From: Streptomyces tauricus | GTDB taxonomy: Bacteria > Actinomycetota > Actinomycetes > Streptomycetales > Streptomycetaceae | Direction: 5' to 3' | Length of the DNA: 64,000 nucleotides | Assembly: GCF_014650955.1 (NCBI RefSeq) | Contig: NZ_BMVY01000001.1 | Coordinates: 992,001 to 1,056,000, forward strand | Shown: one piece after another, positions 1 through 8,439 of the stretch | Layout: each line of letters begins with the position of its first letter | Position numbering within the stretch: position 1 is the stretch's first letter | Program-made: the position numbers and the translations under genes | Notes under the pieces: model-generated | The model's database searches: none | Seen by the model: the letters and a program-made list of their open reading frames with translations, nothing else | What the model was told of the DNA's origin: nothing

Positions 1-1623
1 CGCGTCGACGTACAGGAAGCTGCACAGGGAGAACGTGCCCTCGTTGCCGCGCAGGCCGTCCGGGGACGCCTGCGGGTCGTAGCGCTGGACGAGGCTGTCG
101 GAGACGAGTTCCTGTTCCATCGCGTCGAGGGTCGACAGCCAGCGCGGGTCCTTGGGCGAGATGAACCCCACGGAGGGCATGAGCAGCAGAGACGCGTCGA
201 GAGTGGTGTCCTCGTAGTTCTGGACGAACGACTGCCGTCGGGTGCTCCAGCCGCGCTCCATCACCTGGCGCAGGATGTTGTCCCGGGCCGCGGTCCACTC
301 GGGGACGTCGGCGGGCCGGGCGAAGTCACGGGCCATCCGGATGCCCCGGTCGAAGGCGACCCAGCACATGAGCCGGCTGTAGGTGAAGTCCTTCTGGCCG
401 CCCCGGGTCTCCCAGATCCCCTCGTCGGGCCGGTCCCAGGCCTTGACCAGCCAGTCCAGCACCCCGGACAGGGCCAGCCAGCCGTCGTACGGCGGTGCGT
501 TGCCGGCGCCCTGCACGGTGTGCGAGAGGGCCAGGACGGCCTCTCCGTAGATGTCGAGCTGGAGCTGTCCCGCGGCGCCGTTGCCCGCGTACACCGGTGC
601 CGAACCGCGGTAGCCCTCGAAGTGGTCGAGGGGCACCTCGGGCAGCTCGGGGTCGCCGTCGACGCGGTACATGATCTGCAGGGGCTCTCCGCTGACCGTG
701 CGGCCCGCCTTCACCCGGTCGCCGAGCCAGCTGCGGAAGGCGTGCGCCTCCTCGACATGGCCGAGGCCCAGCAGGGCGCCGACCGACATCGATCCGTCGC
801 GCACCCAGGTGTAGCGGTAGTCCCAGTTGCGCCCGCCGCCGATCTGTTCGGGGAGCCCCATGGTGGGTGCCGCGACGGGGGCCCCGGTCGGCGCGTAGGT
901 GAGCAGCTTGAGGGTGATGGCCGCCCTGTTCACCATGTCCTGCCAGCGTCCGCGGTAGTGGCTGCGGCGGACCCAGGCGTGCCAGAAGTCCCGGGTGCTC
1001 TCGAACAGCGCCCGGACGTCCGCGGGTGTCAGGGGCGATACGGGGGTGTCGTCGGTGTCGCCCACCGTCAGGACGAGGGCGGCGAAATCCCCTTGCTCCA
1101 TGGTCAGTTCGCCGCGGACGTCGTCGCCGTCGCCGCTCCACCGCACCGGGCCGACCGTCTGCACCACGGCCTGGGCGCCGGGGGCGTCGAAGCGCACGGC
1201 GTCCGTGCCGAGGTCGACGCGGTGCCCGGCACGGCCGTAGTCGAAGCGTGGCCGGCACTCCAGTGAGAAGCGGACCCGGCCGCGGGTCACCCGCAGGATT
1301 CGTACGACCCGGTGTCGGCCCGCCGCGCGCTCGGGGTGCTCCACCGGCATGAAGTCGATCACTTCGCCGACGCCCGACTCCGTCAGGAAACGGGTCACCA
1401 GGATCGCGGTGTCCTGAAGGTAGATCTGCACCGGTGGCTGGGCGGTGTCGGCGGTCACGGTGAAGTGACCACCGCGTTCGTGGTCGAGGAGCGAGGCGAA
1501 CACACTGGGCGAGTCGAACCTGGGCGCGCACAGCCAGTCGATCGTGCCGTCGGAGGAGACCAGTGCGGCGGTCTGGAGGTCGCCCACCAGTCCGTGGTCG
1601 GCGATGGGGGGATAGCGTCGCAT
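1..1623 (-). CDS. Glycoside hydrolase family 15 protein (glucoamylase/trehalase type), 3' end beyond window
   Basis: Cytoplasmic GH15 enzyme; members hydrolyse alpha-glucosidic bonds, and actinobacterial ones without a signal peptide are often alpha,alpha-trehalases. The 541 visible residues start at an ATG preceded by AAGGGAG. They contain the N-terminal beta-sandwich opening (PPIADHGLVGDLQTAALVS), the GGGRNWDYRYTWVRDGS segment (about 262-278) and the GIWE motif around residues 402-405, whose Glu is the expected general acid. An NEGTFSLCSF segment near residue 527 probably carries the second catalytic Glu. No signal peptide is seen. Family length is about 600 residues, so only about the last 60 are missing at the window edge. 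Trehalose versus malto-oligosaccharide specificity cannot be decided from sequence reading. Confidence 0.9.
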   Translation of the reverse strand, partial: MRRYPPIADHGLVGDLQTAALVSSDGTIDWLCAPRFDSPSVFASLLDHERGGHFTVTADTAQPPVQIYLQDTAILVTRFLTESGVGEVIDFMPVEHPERAAGRHRVVRILRVTRGRVRFSLECRPRFDYGRAGHRVDLGTDAVRFDAPGAQAVVQTVGPVRWSGDGDDVRGELTMEQGDFAALVLTVGDTDDTPVSPLTPADVRALFESTRDFWHAWVRRSHYRGRWQDMVNRAAITLKLLTYAPTGAPVAAPTMGLPEQIGGGRNWDYRYTWVRDGSMSVGALLGLGHVEEAHAFRSWLGDRVKAGRTVSGEPLQIMYRVDGDPELPEVPLDHFEGYRGSAPVYAGNGAAGQLQLDIYGEAVLALSHTVQGAGNAPPYDGWLALSGVLDWLVKAWDRPDEGIWETRGGQKDFTYSRLMCWVAFDRGIRMARDFARPADVPEWTAARDNILRQVMERGWSTRRQSFVQNYEDTTLDASLLLMPSVGFISPKDPRWLSTLDAMEQELVSDSLVQRYDPQASPDGLRGNEGTFSLCSFLYVDA

Positions 1624-1883
1624 GGTCGGTGCTCCCTTCCGGCCGGAGCGCCCCCGGGCATCGGATGTCCCGGCACCGTGTCACGCCCCACGACTGCCAA
1701 CATCGCCGGGCCGGGCCGCGTGGACCTCCCCCGCGACGGGTGAGATCGCCCGCCGCAACGCAAGGCGCAGAGTCCGCACGCCTTGCTGACGCGCCCCGAA
1801 GGCGTCTTTCAGGGGCGCGGGGAACTGCGCACCGGGGGTTCGGGGGCGGAGCCCCCGAGGGCAGTGACGGGGCGCCCGGCCGC
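1624..1883. other. Intergenic region with one interspersed GC-rich repeat
   Basis: No gene is seen between the two leftward genes. Positions 1811-1830 hold a copy of the AGGGGCGCGGGGAACTGCGC repeat that recurs elsewhere in this window. It is followed by a GGGGGTTCGGGGGCGGAGCCCCC-like hairpin (about 1833-1858), which could serve as the transcription terminator of the binding-protein gene's downstream side. Confidence 0.5.
1811..1830 (+). repeat. Interspersed repeat AGGGGCGCGGGGAACTGCGC
   Basis: This 20-base word is exactly repeated at 46683-46702 and, in reverse orientation, at 46618-46637. Near-copies occur at 46725-46743 and 49495-49514. It matches a family of short palindromic intergenic repeats common in Streptomyces chromosomes. 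Confidence 0.75.
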
Positions 1884-2861
1884 TCAGGAGAACAGGGCGT
1901 CCAGATCCGGCTTCTTGTCGCCGAAGAGCCCGTCCCGCTCACCGAGCGACGCCAGCTTCTCCAGGGAGGCCATGTCCACCTCGGACGGCCAGCTGGGCAG
2001 CGTGAGCTTCGCCAGGACATCGCCGCCGATCTTGGTGTACGTCGTCAGGACCTGGCGTGCCTCGTCGGGGTGTTCGGTGGCGTACGTGAGGGACTCGGTC
2101 ATCGCCTCGGTGAACTTCTTCACCAGGTCCGGGTCCTCCTTCGCGAGTTCGGCCGAGGTGAAGTACGTGGCCACGGTGAGCTTCGGGTCCGTCTCGGCGA
2201 ACGGTGACGCCACGACACGGGCGCCCTTCGCCTTGGCGATGGTCATCGCGGGCTCGCCCATCCACGCGGCGTCCACACGTCCGTCGTCCAGTGCCGCCGG
2301 CATCTGGTCGAACGGGATCTCCACGAACTTGACCTCGGACGGATCGCCGCCGGCCACGCGGACCGACTCGCGCACCGTGGTGTCCCCGATGTTCTTCAGG
2401 GTGTTCACCGCGACCGTGTGCCCGGCGAGGTCCTCGGCCGACTTGATCGGGCTGTCCTTGCTGACGCCCACCCCGGTGACGTCACCCCCGACCTTGCCGT
2501 TGGACGCCGCGCCGTTCACCACGGATCTGACCGGGACTCCCTTGACCTGGGCGACCATCAGTGACGTGGTGTTGCTGAAGCCGAACTGGAACTGGCCGCT
2601 CACCACTCCGGGAATGATCGCCGCGCCGCCCTGGGCGCTCACCATGTCGAGCTCGATGCCACGGCTCGCGAAGAATCCCTTCTTCTGTCCCAGGTAGAGC
2701 GGGGCCACATCGACGATCGGAATGATGCCGACCTTGACCCGTGCGGTCTTGTTCCCGTCCGAGGACGACGAACCGTCGGCCCCCGAGTCGGAAGAGCCGC
2801 AACCGGCCGCGGCGACGATCGTGGTCAGCACGGCGACAAGCCCGAGAACGCGCCTTCGCAT
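1884..2861 (-). CDS. ABC transporter substrate-binding lipoprotein, NMT1/SsuA/TauA type
   Basis: Extracytoplasmic solute-binding protein, 325 residues, of the family binding nitrate, taurine, aliphatic sulfonates or thiamine precursors. It begins with a lipoprotein signal (MRRRVLGLVAV...AAGC) with the lipidated Cys at residue 21 and a Ser/Asp-rich linker. The body follows the periplasmic-binding type II pattern: KVGIIPIVDVAPLYLG at the start, an LAGHTVAVNTLKNIGDT segment in the middle and AAWMGEPAMTIAKAKGARVV after it. No permease or ATPase gene lies next to it here, so it is an orphan in this window. It starts 338 bp from, and divergently to, the CsbD gene. The ligand cannot be named with confidence. 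Confidence 0.88.
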   Translation of the reverse strand: MRRRVLGLVAVLTTIVAAAGCGSSDSGADGSSSSDGNKTARVKVGIIPIVDVAPLYLGQKKGFFASRGIELDMVSAQGGAAIIPGVVSGQFQFGFSNTTSLMVAQVKGVPVRSVVNGAASNGKVGGDVTGVGVSKDSPIKSAEDLAGHTVAVNTLKNIGDTTVRESVRVAGGDPSEVKFVEIPFDQMPAALDDGRVDAAWMGEPAMTIAKAKGARVVASPFAETDPKLTVATYFTSAELAKEDPDLVKKFTEAMTESLTYATEHPDEARQVLTTYTKIGGDVLAKLTLPSWPSEVDMASLEKLASLGERDGLFGDKKPDLDALFS

Positions 2862-3199
2862 GGGCTCCTCCTGCAGCTCGGTGCTACGGCTCGGCCTATG
2901 TTGTGCATTTTCGTGACGGCAGGAATCTACAGGCCTACTTTCGCGCTGTCAGCACTCAGGACAAGGCCGGCCGCGCACTCCGAGAGGGACGGCACGCACC
3001 GAAGATCCTTTACGCGCGCCCCTCGCTTTCACGCGACCATCGCAACTTGATTTCGAAATCCACTTCTTCCGACACGAGTGATCCGGCCGTTCGGAGGACT
3101 CTCTTCGAATTCTCGAACGGCCGCGTTTGGACCGGCTCTCTCCGGTCAGCCGTAACAGTAGATCGCACGGACGAAGCACCAGTGAGGACGTGAACCGCA
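2862..3199. promoter_or_regulatory. Divergent intergenic region between binding protein and CsbD gene
   Basis: A 338-bp gap with no gene, locally less GC-rich than its neighbours, as expected for a promoter region serving both directions. It contains a perfect 10-bp inverted repeat at 3084-3123. No convincing -35/-10 pair was identified. Confidence 0.5.
3084..3123. promoter_or_regulatory. Perfect 10-bp inverted repeat (possible operator)
   Basis: CGGCCGTTCG at 3084-3093 is mirrored by CGAACGGCCG at 3114-3123, with a 20-bp spacer. It sits about 75 bp upstream of the CsbD start. It lacks a T-tract, so a protein-binding site is as likely as a terminator. Confidence 0.45.
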
Positions 3200-3373
3200 G
3201 TGGCCAAGAACGAGAAGTCGAAGGCGAAGACCGAGCAGGCCAAGGGCAAGGTCAAGGAGACCCTGGGCAAGGCCGTCGGCAACGAGCGTCTGACTGCCGA
3301 GGGCAAGGCGGAGCAGTCCAAGGGTGACGCCCGCCAGGCCAAGGAGAAGACCAAGGACGCATTCCGGCATTGA
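3200..3373 (+). CDS. CsbD family stress protein
   Basis: 57-residue, highly charged and hydrophilic protein starting at GTG (MAKNEKSKAKTEQAKGKVKE...). It has the CsbD pattern: KAKGKVKETLGKAVGNE, then GKAEQSKGDARQAKEK. CsbD proteins are abundant general-stress proteins in bacteria, under SigB control in Bacillus; their biochemical role is unknown. A GGGTAY-type SigB -10 box was looked for upstream and not found. A T-tailed hairpin directly downstream (3392-3431) ends the transcript. Confidence 0.88.
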   Translation: MAKNEKSKAKTEQAKGKVKETLGKAVGNERLTAEGKAEQSKGDARQAKEKTKDAFRH

Positions 3374-3391
3374 GGATCACCTAATGCGGAG

Positions 3392-3431
3392 GGCCCGTCG
3401 CATGCTCTTGCGGCGGGCCTGCTTCTTTTTC
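3392..3431 (+). terminator. Rho-independent terminator after csbD-like gene
   Basis: GGCCCGTCGC pairs with GCGGCGGGCC across an 8-base loop (3392-3419, one G-U pair), followed by a T-rich tail (GCTTCTTTTT). It lies 18 bp after the stop codon. Confidence 0.8.
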
Positions 3432-3448
3432 AGGCGAAGGAGCGAGAA

Positions 3449-3904
3449 ATGCTCATGGAGCACCGGACGTCCGTCACCGGCGCGGCGGCCGTCCCGTCCC
3501 GGCCCACCACCTCCGGACCCCGTAGTCCGGCCGAGGTGCGCGAAGAGGTGAGGTACGCGCTCGCACAGGCCCGTCGGTCCCGGCGGCGCGAGGCCCTCGG
3601 CGGTGACGACATCATCGTCGACGCCTTGCTCGTGGCCTCGGAGCTGACGACCAACGCGATGCTGCACGGCGGCGGTGTCACCGGGTTCGAGGTGACACTG
3701 GAGGACCAGGAAGTACGGCTGTCGGTGAGCGACCGCAGCCAGGAGTTCCCCAGGCCGGCGGAGCACGTCGACGAGCGGGGCTTCATGCGGCCCGGCGGCC
3801 ATGGCTGGCCGATCGTCTGCCGTCTCGCCCGTGACATCACGATCTCGGAACTCCAGGCCGGCGGTAAGCGCATCACGGCCGTGGTGCCGTTCACCCGCCG
3901 ATAG
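3449..3904 (+). CDS. ATP-binding anti-sigma-factor-type protein (RsbW-like HATPase)
   Basis: 151-residue stand-alone GHKL ATPase of the type that binds sigma factors or STAS antagonists in partner-switching pathways. The N-box is visible as ASELTTNAMLHGGG (about 68-81), the G1 box as VSDRS and the G2 box as GGHGWPIV. The ATG start is preceded by AAGGAG. Streptomyces carries dozens of such genes, many with unknown partners. The sigma factor at 8.6 kb and the STAS proteins at 37.9 and 59.4 kb are candidate members of the same kind of network, but nothing links them directly. Confidence 0.82.
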   Translation: MLMEHRTSVTGAAAVPSRPTTSGPRSPAEVREEVRYALAQARRSRRREALGGDDIIVDALLVASELTTNAMLHGGGVTGFEVTLEDQEVRLSVSDRSQEFPRPAEHVDERGFMRPGGHGWPIVCRLARDITISELQAGGKRITAVVPFTRR

Positions 3905-4170
3905 GGCGCGGCCCACCCGAGTGCCGCGTACGGCCGCCCTCGGATCCGCGTACGACCCCACTCCGCGCGCAGCCCGCCCCGCGCGCAGCCGACCCCGCGC
4001 GAAGCCCGTTCCCGCGTACGGCCGAGCAGGTACGGGCCTGTCCGACACACACGTCGGACCGGCCGCACCCGGGGGTACAGCCGGTCCGCCGATCCTCTGA
4101 TGTCACGGGAAGCGTCCGCAGCGGTCACGACCTCACCGTTCGGATATGAACGGGCAGCCGTCCGCAGGAG
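3905..4170. other. Convergent intergenic region, no feature recognised
   Basis: 266 bp of GC-rich sequence between convergent genes. It is rich in CGCGCAGCC/CCGCGCGAAG-like runs that could fold, but no clear T-tailed terminator or gene is seen. Confidence 0.4.
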
Positions 4171-4662
4171 TCAGTTCTTCACGATCTCGCGTACGTTGTC
4201 GACCGACCCGCAGCCGGACTTCAGTCGCTGCGCCCGCTCCTTGAGAAAGGCCGCGCCGAGTTCTTCGCGGCGCTCCATGGCGACGTTCTCCCGCGCCCCG
4301 TTGAGGATGGTCCGCTCCTCCTCGTCGGTGTGGTGCGCGATGGCCTCCACGAGCTCTTCCAGCTTCTCGTCCCATTCGTCCGAGCCGATCTCGTCGACCT
4401 CCAGGAGGGCGAGCAGCGCCTTGTTTCCCTCCTCGTGCTCCTCCTCGCCGTGCTCCACTTCCTCGTCGTCGATGTCCTGGTAGCGCTTGAGGGCGGGGTA
4501 GACCTTGGCCTCCTCCGCGAGCGCGTGGGCGATCAGGAGGTCGGCGAACTCCTTCAGCGCGGACGCCCGGTCCGCCTCGACACTGCGCATCTGCCGGAAG
4601 AGGTCCTCCATCTTCCGGTGGTCCTCAAGTATGAGTTCGACGACATCTCGTGTCTCAGGCAT
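4171..4662 (-). CDS. Hemerythrin HHE domain protein
   Basis: 163-residue all-helical protein with the hemerythrin-like cation-binding pattern. The iron-ligand candidates are His in LILEDHRKMEDLFRQM, His and Glu in LLIAHALAEEAKVYPAL, the acidic HGEEEHEEGNK segment and His-Glu in AIAHHTDEEERTI. Such proteins bind a non-haem di-iron centre and are linked to oxygen, NO or redox sensing. The start ATG has AGGAAGG about 13 bases upstream. It is monocistronic and convergent with the ATPase gene. Confidence 0.87.
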   Translation of the reverse strand: MPETRDVVELILEDHRKMEDLFRQMRSVEADRASALKEFADLLIAHALAEEAKVYPALKRYQDIDDEEVEHGEEEHEEGNKALLALLEVDEIGSDEWDEKLEELVEAIAHHTDEEERTILNGARENVAMERREELGAAFLKERAQRLKSGCGSVDNVREIVKN

Positions 4663-4795
4663 GGTGCGTTGGGCCTTCCTCGCTGGAAATCTCGCTGGGC
4701 ATCTCGCCGGACATACGGTCCAGCGACACGTGTGCCCCCGCGATCGAGGAAGAAAAGCACCAGTGGGGAAGGACCTTGCCCGGGCGCCGCAGGCG

Positions 4796-5221
4796 TCAGG
4801 CGGTGAGCGCCTGCCGGGGCACGTCGGCCGCCGTCGCCGGGGCACGCACCACGGAACGCACGGCGGGGCGGGCCGCGGGACGCACCGGATACGTCGTCTT
4901 CGAGGGGTCGATCACCGGGTCGCCCAGCACCAGCCGGCCCGCCGCGTGCAGCGCGTCGCACTCCTCCGTGGGCAGGGCCACATAACAGCCTCCGTACCCG
5001 GAGCCGGCCGTGGCCGGCTGCCAGTAGCCGTACCGGCGGCGGCCGTTGGCGTGCACGGTCAGGCAGACGGGGACGCGCTGCACCGTGATCAGCCGCAGCA
5101 CCTCGGAACCGCCGGCGCCGAGGGGCGCGGGCGCGGGGGTGCGCGGAACGGATCGCAGCAGGGTCAGCGGCGCTCCGTCCGAGGTTCGCGGCACGGCACG
5201 GCGGTGGAGGGTGGACGTCAT
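4796..5221 (-). CDS. Conserved hypothetical protein
   Basis: 141-residue protein of unknown function starting at an ATG with GAAAGG upstream. The centre is the most protein-like part: VCLTVHANGRRRYGYWQPA followed by GGCYVALPTEECDALHAAG and LVLGDPVIDPSKTTYPV. The N-terminus is basic and Pro-rich, and the C-terminus is Ala/Val-rich. No signal peptide, membrane segment or recognised catalytic motif is seen. Its third-position GC is high on this strand, supporting a real gene. A longer in-frame extension upstream has poorer coding character and was not adopted. Confidence 0.6.
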   Translation of the reverse strand: MTSTLHRRAVPRTSDGAPLTLLRSVPRTPAPAPLGAGGSEVLRLITVQRVPVCLTVHANGRRRYGYWQPATAGSGYGGCYVALPTEECDALHAAGRLVLGDPVIDPSKTTYPVRPAARPAVRSVVRAPATAADVPRQALTA

Positions 5222-5357
5222 GTGCGTGCGGCCTTTCGAGGGACGGGTTCGATCGCGTATCGCCTGGAGCGATGACGTTCTCGCTGCTCGGCATTCTTCC
5301 TGAGGGCACTGACAACGCGGTGCGCGGGCACTCCGGGCCGCTGCCCGGAGCCGCCCC

Positions 5358-5708
5358 TCACCTGCGGGCGGGCGGAGGCGGCGCATGATGTGCGCGTCCT
5401 TCCAGCTCACCCTGGACGAAGGGATCGTCGGCGCTGTCGTACGCCCCGGCGTGATCGAAGAGCGCTTCGGTGATGCGCTCCCACTCGTCGATCTCCGCCT
5501 GCGCGATCAATGCGTCCCGGCCGGTGCGCGAGCCCTTCTCGGCCGCCTTGCGGGCGTCCTCCCACGCGGTCTTCGCCTCGTGGTGCCGCATTCCCTGCGC
5601 GGATCGCCGTACCCGCTGCCATGCGTCACGCTCGTCCTCGGACGGCTCCACCACCTCGTCGCTCGTGTCGTCGACGAGACCGGACGCTCGGTCGTGCTGC
5701 GGGCTCAC
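5358..5708 (-). CDS. Conserved hypothetical protein, helical and charged
   Basis: 116-residue protein starting at GTG with GAGG about 10 bases upstream. It is rich in charged helix-forming residues (EDERDAWQRVRRSAQ, HHEAKTAWEDARKAAEKG, EIDEWERITEALFDHAGAY) and has no membrane segment or catalytic motif. Strong G/C preference at codon third positions on the minus strand supports coding here rather than in the overlapping plus-strand frame. A 6+3+6 inverted repeat (5740-5754) sits 32 bp upstream of the start and may regulate it. Confidence 0.6.
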   Translation of the reverse strand: MSPQHDRASGLVDDTSDEVVEPSEDERDAWQRVRRSAQGMRHHEAKTAWEDARKAAEKGSRTGRDALIAQAEIDEWERITEALFDHAGAYDSADDPFVQGELEGRAHHAPPPPARR

Positions 5709-5739
5709 TGCTACACCTCGCTGGGGTACGGCGCGGAAA

Positions 5740-5754
5740 ACTGCCTTAGGCAGT
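5740..5754. promoter_or_regulatory. Short inverted repeat upstream of the 5358-5708 gene
   Basis: ACTGCC-TTA-GGCAGT is a perfect 6-bp dyad with a 3-bp centre, placed in the likely promoter region of the leftward gene. Its regulator is unknown. Confidence 0.4.
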
Positions 5755-5889
5755 CCCGTCTGCCCCCGTCACGGGAGCCGACACCTGTAAGTGATGACGA
5801 GCCGTTACCTCAGCGGGTTCCCGTTGACCCGGGTCGGTGAGGTCCGCGTGCGCCACGCACCACGGACATCACCCTGCGCGGCGTCCCCG

Positions 5890-6150
5890 CTACGCGGTGT
5901 TGTCCCGGGAGGTGCGGCTGCGGATGCGTCGTCGCAGAGTGCGTCGTTCGGCCTCGCTCTTGCCACCCCAGACGCCGATGCTCTGGCCCGTGTCGAGCGC
6001 CCAGTTCAGACACTCCTCACGCACGGGGCAGCGCCGGCAGACGGACTTCGCGTCCTCGATCTGCACAAGCGCGGGGCCTGTGCTACCGATGGGGAAGAAG
6101 AGGTCGGGATCGACGGTGCGGCATTCCGCGTACTCGCGCCAGCCCTCCAT
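5890..6150 (-). CDS. WhiB-like iron-sulfur transcription factor
   Basis: 86-residue Wbl protein. It has the four cluster-binding cysteines (C10, C38, C41, C47, with the CRRCPVREEC spacing), the GVWGGKS turn and a basic C-terminal tail (ERRTLRRRIRSR). Wbl proteins hold an oxygen- and NO-sensitive 4Fe-4S cluster and act with the main sigma factor in development, antibiotic production or stress. The order of its N-terminal residues (DPDLFFPIGSTGPALVQIE) resembles WblE-type proteins, but the exact paralogue cannot be fixed here. It is divergent from the GAF-ANTAR gene. Confidence 0.93.
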   Translation of the reverse strand: MEGWREYAECRTVDPDLFFPIGSTGPALVQIEDAKSVCRRCPVREECLNWALDTGQSIGVWGGKSEAERRTLRRRIRSRTSRDNTA

Positions 6151-6392
6151 GGGGGCCTCCTTCGGTCGCAGTGGTGTTGTTCACGGGGTTCGGTCCCCCT
6201 TCGGGTCACCCAGGACCGCCCCGGTGAAACAGGAAGTCTTGTGGGACAGTGCTGCCCGGACCTCCGCGAGACGCCGACGATCACGTACTTCACGCACGGA
6301 AACGCCTGGCCCGGCGCGACGCGGACGCCCGGATGGCAAGATGGGCCTTCACGAGGTGTCCAGGGATGCTTCACCAAAAGAGCAGGTGACAG

Positions 6393-7097
6393 ATGTCTGA
6401 GGTGCCGGGCGAACTCTGGGAGCAGTTCGCGATCGCCGTGGCGGAGATGGCCAGGGACCTGCTGGCGCAGGACTCCGCCCAGGGCACCCTCGACCGTGTC
6501 GTGGAGCATGCGAAGGTCCTGATCAACGGGTGTGACGAGGCCGGCATCCTCACGGTGCGGCAGGGCGAGGTGCACGCACTGGCGGCCACCAGCGACCTGG
6601 TGCGCCGGTCGGACCGCATCCAGCAGGACTTGCAGGAAGGCCCCTGCTTCGACGCGGTGACCGACCGTCAGCAGATCTACGCCATCGAGGACCTGCGGGA
6701 GCCGAGCAAGCAGTGGCCCCGCCTGGCCCCCGAGCTGAGGAAGCTGGGCATGGGAAGCATGATGGGCTTCCTCCTCTTCACCGAGGACGACAATCTCGGC
6801 GCCCTGAACGTGTACTCGTACAAGCCGGACACCTTCGACGAGACCGCGCGGCGGGCCGGCTGGATCCTCGCCTCCCACGCGGCCGTGGCCTTCTCCGCGG
6901 CCCGTACGCATCAGCAGCTGAGCCACGCCATGGAGACCCGGCACGAGATCGGTGAGGCCATGGGCATCCTGATGGAGCGCTACGGACTGACCGAGGACAC
7001 GGCTTTCAAGGTGCTCAAGAAGACGTCGCAGGACCGCAACGTCAAGCTGCGCGAGATCGCCCGCCAGATCTGCCGGACCGGCGAGAAACCCGCCTGA
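6393..7097 (+). CDS. GAF-ANTAR domain regulator
   Basis: 234-residue cytoplasmic sensor. The N-terminal two thirds form a GAF domain (VEHAKVLINGCDEAGILTV through LFTEDDNLGALNVYS). The C-terminal 60 residues are an ANTAR domain (HAMETRHEIGEAMGILMERYGLTEDTAFKVLKK). ANTAR domains bind two-hairpin RNA motifs and cause antitermination, so the likely role is small-molecule- or stress-responsive control of transcript elongation. The start ATG follows a weak GCAGGTGA. Its targets are not evident in the window. It is divergent from the WhiB-like gene across 242 bp. Confidence 0.88.
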   Translation: MSEVPGELWEQFAIAVAEMARDLLAQDSAQGTLDRVVEHAKVLINGCDEAGILTVRQGEVHALAATSDLVRRSDRIQQDLQEGPCFDAVTDRQQIYAIEDLREPSKQWPRLAPELRKLGMGSMMGFLLFTEDDNLGALNVYSYKPDTFDETARRAGWILASHAAVAFSAARTHQQLSHAMETRHEIGEAMGILMERYGLTEDTAFKVLKKTSQDRNVKLREIARQICRTGEKPA

Positions 7098-7161
7098 CGC
7101 CCGGCCGGCCTGTCCGACCCGGCCGACCCGGCTTACTCGTCCCGTCCGCGCGCCCCCTCCG

Positions 7162-8439
7162 TCACAGGAAGCGGCGGATGGGGATGACGGCCGCCTCCCG
7201 GGCCCGCTGCACGGCGGAACGCCTCTTCCAGCGGCCCTTCTCGATCAGGGTGCTGACGGTCAGGTCCTCGTCGAAGTGGGCGTCGAGCGTCGCCGTGAAC
7301 TCCTCGTCCAGCACGGCGAGCATGATCTCCTCGTCGTGGTCGAGCGAGCGGCGGTTGAAGTTGGTCGAGCCGACCAGCGAGGCGACGTTGTCCACGGTGA
7401 TGACCTTGGCGTGCATCATCGTCGGCTGGTACTGGTAAATCTTCACACCACAGGCGGTGAGGTCCTCGTAGTAGTGCTGGCCGGCCAGCTGGCAGACCCT
7501 CTTGTCCGTGTGCGGGCCGGGCAGCAGGATCTCCACCCGCACGCCCCGGCGGGCCGCGGCACACAGCAGCTCGACGAAGAACGCGTCCGGCGAGAAGTAG
7601 GCGGTGGCCAGCCGGAAGCGCTCCTCGGCCGATTCCAGCATCACCCGCAGCAGGGTCTGCATGTCCTGCCAGCCGAAGCTGGCCGAGCCGCGCACCACCT
7701 GCACCACGGCCCCGCCCTCGGGGGTGTGCGCGACGAAGCGGTCACGGTCGTCGAAGAGCTCCTTGTGGCACTCCGCCCAGTTCTGCGCGAACGCGGCGGC
7801 GATACCGTCCACGGCCGGTCCGCGGATCTCGGCGTGGGTGTCGCGCCACTCGCGCTCGTTGCGCGCGTCGCCGCACCACTCCTCGGCGATCCCCACCCCG
7901 CCGGTGAACGCGGTCCGTTCGTCGACGACGAGAACCTTGCGGTGGCAGCGGTGGTTCTGCTTGAGCGGCGAGAGGGCGAGCGGTTTGCGGAACCACGCCA
8001 CCTGCACCCCGGCCTCCTCCATGGCCGCCAGCAGGTCCTTCTCGATCAGCCTGCTGCCGAAGCCGTCCAGCAGCAGGCGTACGCGCACACCGTCCCGGGC
8101 CCGTTCGGCGAGCGCCTGCGCGAACTCGCGGGCGATGTCGCCCTTCCAGTACACGAAGGTCATCATGTCCACGGTGTGTTCGGCGGACCGGATGCCCGCC
8201 AGCATCGCGGCGAAGATCTCGTCGCCGTTGCGCAGAGCGGTGAGGGAGTTCCCCTCGGTCGCCGCGATGCCGATGAGTCTCTCCAGCCGCCGCCGTATCC
8301 GTTCCGCGCGGTGCGCGTACTCCGGCGACGACCACGCCTCCGAAGGGCGCGGCGACCTCTCCGCCTGGTCCCGCGTGTCCGGCTGGTCCCGCGTGTTCGG
8401 CTGGTTCCGAGTATCCGGCTGGTCCTGCGTACTGGTCAT
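7162..8439 (-). CDS. Phospholipase D-like / cardiolipin synthase-type protein
   Basis: 425-residue protein with two HKD motifs: H166-x-K168-x4-D173 in HRCHRKVLVVD and a second in MHAKVITVDNVASLVGS (about 350-370). This is the signature of two-domain phosphatidyltransferases such as soluble type II cardiolipin synthases (ClsB/ClsC). There is no membrane anchor. The first 28 residues are an imperfect repeat of TRDQPD. The ATG at 8439 was chosen because coding character weakens upstream, though in-frame starts exist to 8613 and the ribosome site here is poor. Substrate could be phosphatidylglycerol or another phospholipid. Confidence 0.82.
   Translation of the reverse strand: MTSTQDQPDTRNQPNTRDQPDTRDQAERSPRPSEAWSSPEYAHRAERIRRRLERLIGIAATEGNSLTALRNGDEIFAAMLAGIRSAEHTVDMMTFVYWKGDIAREFAQALAERARDGVRVRLLLDGFGSRLIEKDLLAAMEEAGVQVAWFRKPLALSPLKQNHRCHRKVLVVDERTAFTGGVGIAEEWCGDARNEREWRDTHAEIRGPAVDGIAAAFAQNWAECHKELFDDRDRFVAHTPEGGAVVQVVRGSASFGWQDMQTLLRVMLESAEERFRLATAYFSPDAFFVELLCAAARRGVRVEILLPGPHTDKRVCQLAGQHYYEDLTACGVKIYQYQPTMMHAKVITVDNVASLVGSTNFNRRSLDHDEEIMLAVLDEEFTATLDAHFDEDLTVSTLIEKGRWKRRSAVQRAREAAVIPIRRFL

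Noticed and set aside
326..2020. Long minus-strand frame of 564 codons overlapping the GH15 gene
   Set aside because: Arg/Pro/Gly-rich low-quality protein typical of a wrong frame in GC-rich DNA; the GH15 frame on the same strand has recognisable motifs and a good ribosome site.
4069..4075. GGGTAC at about 4070 as a SigB-type promoter
   Set aside because: It points rightward into a convergent leftward gene, with no rightward gene to serve.
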